Assembly: GCA_947172415.1 (NCBI GenBank)
Contig: OX359190.1
Coordinates: 3,534,001-3,598,000, forward strand
Origin: Chondrosia reniformis
Lineage: Eukaryota > Porifera > Demospongiae > Chondrillida > Chondrillidae
DNA: 64,000 bases
Reading direction: 5' to 3'
Each line of letters opens with the position of its first letter. The stretch's first letter is position 1. The notes under the pieces were generated by a model that was not told the DNA's origin, did no database searches, and worked only from the letters and a program-made list of their open reading frames with translations. Below, piece after piece: positions 30,849 to 42,000 of the stretch. The position numbers were made by a program, and so were the translations under genes.

Positions 30849-31389
30849 CTTAATTGCAATACTCCTTCAAACAGTACCAACTACCTATACCTACACGGCT
30901 ACGTACGTTTGATTCATTAGCTTTCATTGTATACAATTACAATAACAGTCCACACTTTAACTTATATGTAGCACTATTTCCACAACACTGAGTAATTGTT
31001 GTAAGCATGCCCTTGATACAAACTGAAGTTATCTAAGTGTAATTTAAAATCATGAATTTAAAATATTATGCACTGCTATTGTAACTGGACCATGGCTGGC
31101 TGTGCTCGCGCTAAGCGTACGATTTGATATATGGACGCCAAGGTTGGGTCCATCCTACAGCATGTGCCCTGCAAGAAAGCGGTGGTTAGACACGTATACG
31201 TACTGAGGTACGTAGCTAGCTAGCTAGCTAGAGGCTAGGGGAAGACAAACTCCCACTAGTACTACCATCACCTAATCTAACCAACAGCCATTACCTGAGC
31301 CCTGAAAGAAAGCGCTTCACTGCTCCTCATCACTCATGCTGCACCAACGTTAACAACAGGGGTCTCGGAGCCTGCATAACATGTGCATA
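30849..31389. other. Transposon 3' non-coding region
   Basis: No ORF or RNA recognised between the PHD stop and the right terminal repeat. A GCTAGCTAGCTAGCTAG run lies at 31,215, and short CpG-bearing words occur. Confidence 0.4.
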
Positions 31390-31457
31390 CGTTCCGTTCC
31401 GTATTTTAGACCCCAGTTCCGTTCCGTTCCGTTCCGTTCCGTAAAATAGTCCCGGCC
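31390..31457 (-). repeat. Right terminal inverted repeat of the transposon
   Basis: Reads ACGTTCCGTTCCGTATTTTA, GACCCC, a GTTCC array of about five units, then AAATAGTCCCGGCC; inverted relative to the left end but with about four fewer array units. TCAGTTCC follows directly. Confidence 0.9.
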
Positions 31458-31699
31458 TCAGTTCCTCGCTTTCTAATTTGTCCCCTAAAAGGATATGAAT
31501 CGCGCGTGGTTCTTCGCCTCTACGACTGGTTTGGTTTAGGTTTTACATGGACCCAACAACTGCAATTGAAGTACACGAGCCAGCCAAGTATTCCTTTCTA
31601 AACAACCCCAATTGAACACAAACTAGTCTCTGAATGTATGCCAGTTAGTCCCGACAGCGCAGGTTCACTTACAATATCTGTGGCTATTTTCTCAATAAG

Positions 31700-34600
31700 T
31701 TATAGTGTTAAGCTTAAGTTTGGCTATTATAATGTCTTTTCAAACCAAGCGAGTTTTAATTTTGGCACTGAATTAGGACCAGTAATAGTTAGTTCCTATA
31801 AAATTAGTTAACAAGACATTAGTTATTAAGTAAACTTACATTCTCCTTGTTCATATTCCTCAGCAATGCAAACAAAACAAAAAAACTGACCGCACTGTTA
31901 ATTATATGGTGGCCGAGAAGGATACTTCCGCTTAGGCCGAATCGCCGGAATCGGAACCGCTTGGCCCGTGTCGCCCGTATCCGTATCGCCAGAGTAGTCC
32001 GAATCGTAATGATTTCGTCTACAGATTGTAAAAATATATATTCATTAGAGCTTGGCCACCATAAAATATCGACTAGAACACGTGGCTTGGTCACCATAGA
32101 TACGGTACTCCTCGTGTTCCACGATTTAACGGCAGAGTAGTAAGATTCCGGAATAATCCAGAGAAGTTCCGATTCCGGTGATTCGGCCTAAGTGGAAGTG
32201 TCCTTCTCGGCCACCATACTGTTACTATGCCGTTACTATATATAACGACCGTATTCCTTATTGGCGGCAGATCTGAGTGTTGTACCGCTATTCAAAAAAA
32301 AGAAAGCATTTCCAAATAGTGTAGTTTGTTGAGGCTTGATTGAGTCAATATAGTGTTCGCTATATATATAATATTATACAGTATAAACATTTCAAAATGT
32401 GTTGCATACCTTACTCTATCCTTCTGATCAAAAACATTCAACTTGTTGTACTTGGAACATGTACAGATTGTGCTGCAGTGGTGTGTCTGGTGAACAAGGA
32501 GCTCCTGTATTGGTTAGTAGTATAGTGGTCCCCAGAGGTCAGACTGGAGAACAAGATCAGGTTACTTCAAGTTATACTTAACATGAGGATAGGGAATGCG
32601 ATTCCCAGTATATTGACCCTGCCAAATGTACTTTCTTGTCTGCGGCACATTCAAGTATGATCACATATCTAATCTACTGCACCACCTCAATGATTTAATT
32701 CTCCTCCATGCAGCTGTTATGAAAGGTAAAGCTTGTCCTGTTTTCTGGATCGTACCAGTTCTAGCTATATGTATATAAAGAGTGTATAAAGGTGTCCATG
32801 TAGTAGCTGTAAAAAGTGCATTCGCTAAGCATCCCTTAAGCTTGCCACTCTAATCGATACTGCTGGCAACAGTTACTATACATCTCATACAAACTATTTC
32901 CTTATAGCATTATGTCATTTTTGATTAAATTGTTCAATTCTTTTTAGGTATTAATGTCAGGGATGAAGTTTCCATTAGATTTCAAGGTACCAAGTGGAAT
33001 GTCGGTTTCCAAGTGACGAAGGACACAGCTTCTCCTTTGTGGTACAACTACCAGTGTAACTAGTTGAGACACTTGGCAATGACAATGAGGTCACCTCAGC
33101 TGGTGACTACAAGTGCACCTCTGTACTGGGACAAGCAGGAATATTGAAGAATGTGCTATTTCAATAGGACTTTGTCAATAAAAGGTATATCGCTCTCTAA
33201 ATGCATAAATTGACTGGATTAACAAGGATTTTCTGACCATTTGAAATCCACCTTTTAACCTGTGGAAGTGTATGTACAATACATTATTTTATGATTTTAA
33301 AATATGATGTATGAAAATTTACTTGTAGTTTGCATCCTCTTCTGGTATTTAGCTAGTTAAATGTCCTATATGATAAGGGGAAACATATTTAGTGCACCAA
33401 TGTTCATTCCAGCACATATATAGCATATAACATATTATGTCATTTTCAAGGGGGCACAAATATTTCAATTTGGGGCGAATTGCCTAAAAGAAACCATGAA
33501 ATGTACGCTTCAGGGAGTTAACTATATATGTAGCGGAACAAGCTAACTATGTATTGTGTTATTAAACTTTACAACTTATCAATCAAATAATTAGATAGTG
33601 TTAATTCCTTGAAGCATACATTTCCATTTTTGTTTTTCATAATCTAATCACTATATGCCTATATCACAACATGTGTATGTATACATATGTATAGGGTTCC
33701 AGAGGACCTGCAGTTGGTCCTGGTAACTCGGGACAACAGGGTCTACCTGGAACAGGTGGAGATCGTGGTGCAACTGGTGCAGCTGGTGAACAAGGAACTG
33801 ATGAATCTGCTGGTCAGGGAAGGCATACTTATGATTGGTATGTAAACAGATTTAAGTGTGTTTTAAATCTTATTCATTTTTATTTATTTATTTATATGCT
33901 CTCTATATTTATCTTTATCTTTATCTTTAATGGGTCAATGGTGAGCATTGTCACAATGTGATCATTCTATTCTTGATGATATCCAATCTTAATCTTAATT
34001 TGTGTCCTTAGGTGCAGGGAGCCGAGGGTCCATTGGTGCTACGGGAATAAGATGTGATCTTGGTGCACCAGTAAGCTGTCATACATACAAAATATTATCA
34101 TGAAAATGTCTGACTGTCCATTGTATAAAGTCACTTGCATTGTTATGACTGTAGGGTCTGACAGGAGGTCAAGGTCCTGCTGGAAATCCAGGAGATGATG
34201 GAGCAGCAGGATGTGTGGGACACCAAGGAGCCTGAGGTGCAAGAGGAGGGTCTGGAGATGATGGACCTGTGGGAGCCCAAGGACTTAATGGTAGACCAGA
34301 TGCACAAGGCCGGAGAGGTGTACAGGGAACAAGAGGTCTGGAAGGTGCTCGTGATGCTTCTTGTCTTGATGGTCTCCATGGTGACCAAGGGCCCACTGGA
34401 GAGACTGTAAGTCTTACAAATAATATATCATACTAGATTGCATAGTACACTTTCCTTTGATTATATATATGTACATATGTATGATATTTGATGATGTGTT
34501 TAGATTTTATAGGACAATGTAGTACCTTTAGAAAATAATGGTTGCTTTTCCTTAACCCTGCATGAAGCCAACTTAACTAATAATCATATGTATACTGTTT

Positions 34601-35390
34601 GCTTTAGCTGAAATCGGAGCACAAGGTCTGACTGGAGTTACTGTAGCTTATTTTTGGAATATAGTTTGTATCTCTATATACACCTTTGTGTGTGTTTTAG
34701 GATATTGTTCGAAATCCTGGGCCCCAGGGTAGAGCAGGTCCTCATGGTCCAAATGTAAGTAAGTCCCTTTGAAAACCTGCACCAAATGTACAGTTGTTGA
34801 GCTATATGGCCAACCAGTGTAGTATGTTGTGCCTATCATATATATCATATGGTGTACCTCCATTGCTAGGGCCCCATTGGTCCAACTGGTGGTTCCAGTA
34901 GTCCTGGTGAATGTAGACCTGATGGAGAACCCGGAACTGGTGGTTCATCCGGGCCAAGTGGAGTAAGAGGTCAGAAGGGTGACCATGGCAACCATGGAAC
35001 TTATGGTATTCGCCCATGGTTCCAGGGGTGCAAAGGATTCAGAGGCCAAATAGGTCCAGATGGTATCCCAGGTAATCAAGGAACCATTGGCTCGCCAGGT
35101 CCTCAAGGCAGACCAGAAGACACTGGTGCAAGAGGTCCTCCCGGTCAACCTGGAGACAGTGGTACAACTGTAAGCATTAAAATAACATTTTCTTTGCTAC
35201 CAATGATATCTTCACTCTTTAAGGATCGATAGGTATCCATGGTCATCGTAGACCAGCTGGTCGCGATGGTCCACTTTGTCTGTCTTGGTTGCCAAGCATT
35301 GATCCAGCCCAACACGATCCATCCATATGGAGGCGATCAAGGTGGAGATGACACTCATTCTGACACTTCATCAGCAGAGTTGGTCTAATT
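31700..35390 (+). pseudogene. Ig/collagen-like gene fragment, duplicate copy B
   Basis: Second copy of the block at 0.2-3.5 kb. Shared landmarks are GTTAAGCTTAAGT (31,708), the Ig piece SAGDYKCTSV (33,066-33,150), and collagen exons at about 33,695-33,828, 34,013-34,070 and 34,155-34,406. Further collagen pieces at 34,701-34,754, 34,870-35,171 and 35,223-35,270 have Gly-X-Y runs such as GQIGPDGIPGNQG. The 34,155 exon keeps the frame lost in copy A but has a TGA inside (…GHQGA then stop), and the 34,013 exon lacks one C present in copy A. The two copies decayed independently after duplication. A 312-bp element inserted at 31,906 only in this copy. Confidence 0.6.
31906..32217. mobile_element. 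312-bp MITE with long inverted ends
   Basis: Ends read ATGGTGGCCGAGAAGGATAC inward from the left and ATGGTGGCCGAGAAGGACAC from the right (minus strand), and the match continues through CTT(A)GGCCGAATC.CCGGAATCGG, about 50 bp. ACTGTTA lies on both sides (31894-31900, 32218-32224). Copy A at 478-492 shows the empty site CGCACTGTTACTATG, which confirms insertion with a 7-bp duplication. Five bases (ATTAT) lie between the left duplication and the inverted end. No ORF. Confidence 0.85.
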
Positions 35391-35399
35391 CTTTTTGAA

Positions 35400-36077
35400 A
35401 GCAGATATTATGAAGAACCAGGAACGTTACCACCTGCATGTGAGCCTCCCATTATCTGACTTTGTCCATGCCTGTACATGTACAAATAGGGATCTCAGTT
35501 GCACACCATCCCTACTTCATGCATGCAACTATCCATGGTGGACATCATCACAAAAGTGGTGTGTATGGATAAGTAACTTAATTTCAGTATGCCACTTCTG
35601 TATGGTTAGTTCCCTCATGATCACTATCTTGTGTTGATACTTTTTCTAGATGTACTATTCATATATGTTGTACATTGTTATACAACAGCCCCCTACTTCT
35701 AACTTGATTGTTAATGTTTCTATTTTACTTTAATAATACTGTCAGTAAAGGCATTATTTATGAAATATATTATGTATATATTCACGTAATGTTCGTCCAT
35801 TTGTATGGAGGAAAGTATGGTTCAGGGGTGGCCAAAAATGACAGCAGAGAGGCTCAAATTCACGTGAACGAAAAGTGCACACTTACTCCTAAATTTTGAA
35901 GGTGAAATTCAAAAATTCAAAATGTAGCGAATATTTAGAATATTTACGGCATTGATGGACTAGCTAAAACATTTAATTACAGTAACAACATTGGCAAATA
36001 CAGTAACTATACAGTAATACCTGTATACCAGTTATGTTTGCCCATAATTATATAATCAAATCTATTCAATGTTTAAG
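35400..36077. other. Intergenic between the collagen relic and SHMT
   Basis: No gene seen. It should include the SHMT 3' UTR, which is on the minus strand and ends downstream of the stop at 36078. Confidence 0.4.
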
Positions 36078-39000
36078 TTACATTTCAAAGCCAGGAAGTG
36101 GGTATTTTGAAGCATAATCCTCCACACGTGTCTTCAAATCTTCAATCTTCTTCTGTGTAGCTTCATTTTTCAGAATATATTCATTAAATTCCTTAAGCGT
36201 TTCTGTCAAAAGAAGAAATACCATATGGTAAGATTCGTCATCATTGAACTCTGGATATTACCCCTGCCAACTCATGTCTCCTGAGGAGCACAATGAGCTA
36301 ATGGGCAGGACCGAAGTTCGCTTGATGGGAACCAAAGTCTCCCCTTAGCCACTCAATAAGATGGCTAAGCCATAGACAGTTGTTTCATCCTTAATAGGAC
36401 TCATCAGTGTGACATACGATGGCAGTTTCAGTGGCTAGATTCATTGTCTGCGTATTCATATTTAATATTATTGAGTTTACTCATTGACAAATCAATCTGT
36501 GTACTTTAGATAAAATTAAGCCAAAGCCCCCCATACGTATGTTAAGTATAATAATATAAAGCACTTTAAGTAGAAACATTTGACTAAGCAGTTGACGCAT
36601 TATTATTGTAAGATGGAAGTAATTTCACTTTCTGAGATCTAATTCAGAAAATTCTAGCACAAAAAATGTTTTTAGGGAATTAGAATATCAGGACTACATA
36701 AAGTAGTTTTAATTGTGCTGATAACAGAGAAAATCTAAATTTTGTATAAAAATATCATACTGTTTATACTATAATAATGACTTGTGGGCCCTAGTGCATA
36801 AATATTTGCATGTCTTACTTTTGTAAATAAATACTAGTACTTCCTGGCTAACATACGTATGTAAAACAAGCTGTTATCCTAGCAAGTGCAACAGCTCAAT
36901 GAATCACTGTACGTACTTGTCTCCTTGGCAACATCAGCAGCAATACAAAAGGCTTCTTCAATCATATTCACAATACTTCTCATATCATCTTCATTCATGT
37001 TTCGTGAAGTCAAGGCTGGTGTACCTATGGACATAAGAGACGGGGAAAACCCCTATATAATATTACGTAAGTATCATCAATATTACATAATCTTTCAAAT
37101 TGATATCATTCTTACAAAATGTTAGTTATTTTTACGTGGTTAGTAAGCCATGGGTTCAACCCAGATTAGCTGTTTACATTAAACATTTACACTGTCTAAA
37201 AGCAGAGTTGAGAAAGCGAACTAGAAAGGTGTGTTTTATCATTTTCCCTAGCTGAGCTCAACATTTAATCATCTTTGGGATGGTTCATCTTTAGCCTTTT
37301 GAACATCTACAGACACAGTTTGTTTTCTCAAGAAGTCAACTGTAGGGATTCTCAAGAAGCCATACTTCATTTTTAGATGCTCAAAAACTAAAGATGAACC
37401 ATCTCAAAGGTAAGTTTGACGCAGTTAGAAAAAATCCCTATCATCTGATTTAATGTGAAATAAGATGTGGATTCTTGTGAAGGAGAATGACAATGAATGA
37501 CAACAAGGCTGTAATAATGACGTACCCAATCGTATCCCACTAGGATGTAAGGCACTGACATCTCCAGGAACGGTGTTCTTGTTCACGAAAATGGACACCA
37601 ATTCTAAAACTCTTTCCGCTCTAGCTCCATCAATACCCCTTTGACGAAGGTCCACTACAAGAAGATGGATTTTTGTTCCTCCGGTGACGATAGGGTACCC
37701 TTTTGACTTGAAGGCATCCACCAGCGCTTCGGCATTCCTTAAAACTTGCCTTTGGTACTCCACAAACATTGGAGTCATGGCCTGTATGGGATTGGATGCA
37801 TGACACAATCTAACACACCATTTTTTTTACAAGGAAGCGATTGTGCAATAGTGACACGCACAGAGGATAGGGGTTGGATTCAAGACTATTTTCTTACATG
37901 CTACATCTACTTTAGAGTAAAAGGTCCTAGTGCAAGCTTCAGACGAGGATACAAGAGTTTCTCCTTCTCCTTCTCTTCTCCACTGGGCCAGACAGCTGCT
38001 TCTGGAAATGTTTCATCAGTAACCCTTGAAAATGTTTGTCTTCTTGATCCTTTGAGAATCCTTGTTAAAAACGTTATAATGCATTAGGATTCAGGATACT
38101 GATGAAAGATGAAATTCCCAGACACAGCTGTTATTTGTTTGGACATAGCAAAGGAAAATATGGTACAGTACTTTTTGGGTCGGTTGTCCAGACTGGATGT
38201 TGCAATCGGTAATTGTAAAAAGGTTATCACCGCACGGTGATGTCATTCTAGTGGGAAAGTTTGTTCAAATGGTAGTTGCAAGTGCTAACCAATTACCGAT
38301 TGCAATGTCCGGTCTTGACAACCGACCCAAAAAGTACTGTATAGTTTAAGTAAGGTACTAAAATGAGACAGTATATAAGCATTTTACCTTGTGTTACTGC
38401 ATGCACTGAAAGCTTCATGATAGCGCATACACGTGCACATCAGTTTATTGGGTTTAAAAGACTTTTTTTGTTATTCCATATAGATAGGGAGTTAAAATGG
38501 ATGATATTAAAGTGGACATACATCATATACTGCTGCCCAAATATTGCATGCCAAGGATTCAAAAAAGATCAGAATCAAGTAAAGACAAATATTCCCAGGG
38601 TCACTAATGAAGGGTGGAATTCCCAAAAACAGCTGTCTGGCCCAGTGGAGCAAAAGAAGAAAGCAGAGAAAAGTCTCCAGGACCTGTATCTTCATCCAAA
38701 GCTCTCTCCAGGTTTAGTTCCTTATTGGCTTTTACAGAGTGGGCATAGCATGTAGGAAAATGGCGTATTAGATTTTTCATGACTGTTAATTATTCGTTCA
38801 GTGTTTTACCACAGCAAAGTGAAACTTGAACAATTAGTAGGGACATTTCAGTCCATGGATCTTCCTCAGCCAATGATTAATTAGAATGACAGTTACACTT
38901 AAGAGACAGGTCTTGAAAACAACAAAATTAAAACACAAATTTATTGGAATTGATGTCATGTATGGTATAATACTGCTAAAATAGTTTCTGAATTATATAT

Positions 39001-42000
39001 TGCAAACAAAGGGCTTACACAGGTCACTTAGGATAGATTTTTCATGCTAACCTGTCTGAGGGCTACAGCCACTCCTGCTATGGTGTTCATATGAGGTCCT
39101 CCCTGCAGGCCTGGAAACAAGGCACTGTTAATTCTCTGCTCATAGTCGTACATTATGTCTTTTCCATTCTTGTCAACTCCCTTCTTGCCTCTTCTGAAGA
39201 AAATCATACCATTCCTACAAAAGAAGTTGTATGAAAAAGAGAAGTTGCTGAAGAAAGCATATCTTGGGGGACCAAAGTCCTATTTAAATGGCAATCAGTG
39301 AAAAGAAGTGGCATAGACAGTCATAAAAGCAGGAAAAGCCAAATCTAACTGGGTACAGTATGTAGTATTTAAATCAACTTTTCTTTTGGGAAGTCGATTT
39401 ATAGTCCTTTTTTATAAATGTTAAAAAGATTGACAGATTCGGAAGTACACAAAACAATTAAATACAAAACAAACTGGTAATTATATGCAATAATTGTAAC
39501 AAAATTTCCAAAATAACAGTGAAATATTTTACCTTGATCCTCGGAGTGTTTTGTGGGTCGTGGTCGTAACCACATCACAGTGTTCAAATGGCCCAGGGAT
39601 CAGTCCTGCTGCCACCAAACCGCTGATGTGAGCCATATCACCCATCAGGTAGGCCTTGTGCGCATCGGCTATCTGCCTCATCCTACCGTAATCTATCAAC
39701 TGGGAGTAGGCACTAATACCAGCAATAATCATACGTGGGCGGAACAACCTTGCTGTCTCCTCCAACTTATCATAATCAATTAGACCAGTTTTTTCCTAAA
39801 AGAGAGATTTAAGTACTACGTAACATACACAAGCACATATTCATGTAAATGCACGACTACCAATCAGATTAGCAGCACAAAATTCAAACAGAATAAAAGT
39901 CAATCCAAAATTTGAAATCGAAATGTCAAATGATAAGACATCACAGTTTTAAGATGGGCTTCTAATCAAAGTTCCCTATTTTTCAAAATAGGTTAAATTC
40001 AAAGATGGCTTAAAATCCAGCTTGAATAGTGATTGGTTAGCTAGTTAAGGAAACAAACACACATCTTCAATCTGAGAGAGAATAAATACTTGATTGGTTG
40101 GTATGCACCTTTGAAAATGGCTCCAAAGCTGATTTTTGCTACATACATACGTAGTTATTATGCAACACTATCATAGATGACTAATAATATTGATAAACAA
40201 AGTAATTTGAGCCCCCACACTTGAATTACTTTTACTTTTTAGCTGATAGATTGTTGTAATCTTAGCAATTTGGGATCCTTAAGTATCCTCTAAAATATAA
40301 GAATGGTAAAAAAGCCTAATTAGGTAAAGCTTCCCAAAAGCATCAGCCCCTAAGAATAAGCCGCAATAAGCTCAACTAATCACATGCTGTCAGATTAGCC
40401 ATTAAATGGGTCTATGTGCCAGTGTGAATACACCTACATACGTTTAGTCTGTAAGGCATTGACTCAAAGTAGATGGAAGTGGCAGAGACCCTCTTGGTGT
40501 CCGTCATGTAGCCGTGGGTCAGGTGACCACCATGTGGGAGGTCTAACCCCATAATACGGTCGTGTGGCTTCAGCAGGCCAGTGTACACGGCAAAGTTGGC
40601 AGGAGAACCTAGAGGGAAATAAGTAGAGAATGGAGTGAAATAAATAGAGAATGGAGTGAAATAAATAGAGAATGGAGTGAAATAAATAGAGAATGGAGTG
40701 AAATAAATAGAGAATGGAGTGAAATAAATAGAGAATGGAGTGAAATAAATACAAAACAAATAAAGTATATAGGGTAAATACATTTAAACTGCTTTATGCT
40801 TCATTCAATTTTAAGAATAAATCCAATGATTCTAGTTGTACATATTTAGCATTATATTGAGGATAATAATCTGGATAGTATCTTTTTAGTGCATTTAAAA
40901 TAGTGTTCACAAGATTATTATGAAATCCAAGTGGCAGTGTAACACTAAGTAAGAAGCACTGATTACATTCAGGCTTTCATCTTTGTAAGGGGGGATCGAT
41001 TTTTAAAATCTTTGCAGGGGCAGTGTCATACCCTGATAAAATATCAAAGTGGCAACCTTAATCCAAGGGGGGGCAACTCTTCAGCAAGTGACTCCCACCC
41101 CCCAAATATAATCTGGACACTAACATGACACAAGGTAAAATCACCCAGTCATAACTGTCTTACCAGAGAGAGGCTGCACATTGACCCCCCACTGCTCTGG
41201 CCTCAGTTTGAAGGCTTCCAGTGCTCGAGACCTGCAAATCTCCTCAATCTCATCACAGTGCTCAGTACCTCCATAGTAACGTCTCCCTGGATACCCCTCA
41301 GCATACTTGTTACCAAAGCAACTAGAGGCAGCTTCGAAAACTGCTCTACTAGCAAGATTCTATATGGAAATATCGCAAGCAAAACAATAAAATCCTTTAA
41401 AAGGTTAAATGACTCTAGAGGTACTTAAAAACGTCCATAATTCTTAAGATGGTTATTAAATTAAAGCGGACACATCCATTTCTGAATCTACCTTCCACAA
41501 ACACACAGTTTACATCATATGTACTAGTACATGAACGTAACCATTAATGGCTATAACAAGACTTGGAATAGGTGATATGCAACAATCGCACAACATTCAA
41601 AGAGTAAAGCTTGATGGTGAATTGGCATGGTACATTAGTATACCATCAGACTTAGAATGCACTGTTTTCATGGACCTACTAAAACTAGAGCTCCTAGGGC
41701 TGGCTCAGCTGATTAGAAAGGAGAACAGAAGCTCAGTGTAACTGAGCGAGCCGATTGACTCTAATAGTGAGACATTATACCTCCAACAGGCATCAAACAA
41801 TGTTGCTGAACAAGAGCAAAATAACTCCAATAACACTCAAAAGAGCTACTCAAACCAAAAAAATCCTCAGCACTGTCAGTCACCCAGTATACATGTATAT
41901 CCAGTTCAAAAAAACAGCAGAGCATGGATAAGATTTACACCCAGCAAAACAATCAATTAGCCACTTTGACCTGACCACAGGTTCCTATATACTACATATA

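Larger units (their letters stand above)
26681..31457 (+). mobile_element. 4.8-kb MULE-like DNA transposon with macro, C48 and PHD modules
   Basis: The ends are inverted repeats of about 100 bp. Both start GGCCGGGACTATTT, run into a GGAAC-based tandem array, then GGGGTCTAAAATACGGAACGG and AACGTAT. The flanks carry a perfect 8-bp target duplication TCAGTTCC (26673-26680 and 31458-31465). Inside, all genes are on +: a two-exon transposase whose ORF runs into a macro domain, an acidic spacer with repeats, and a C48-protease/PHD ORF. TSD length and the SWIM-bearing RNase H transposase suit Mutator-like or Zisupton-like elements (KDZ elements also have 8-bp TSDs and Ulp1 modules); I could not choose with certainty. 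Length, TSD and near-intact ORFs indicate recent insertion. Confidence 0.9.

Noticed and set aside
40412-40783. Minus-strand ORFs with FHSILYL repeats
   Set aside because: The repeat part is a 21-bp minisatellite; only the [12 protein letters not shown] part is the true SHMT exon.
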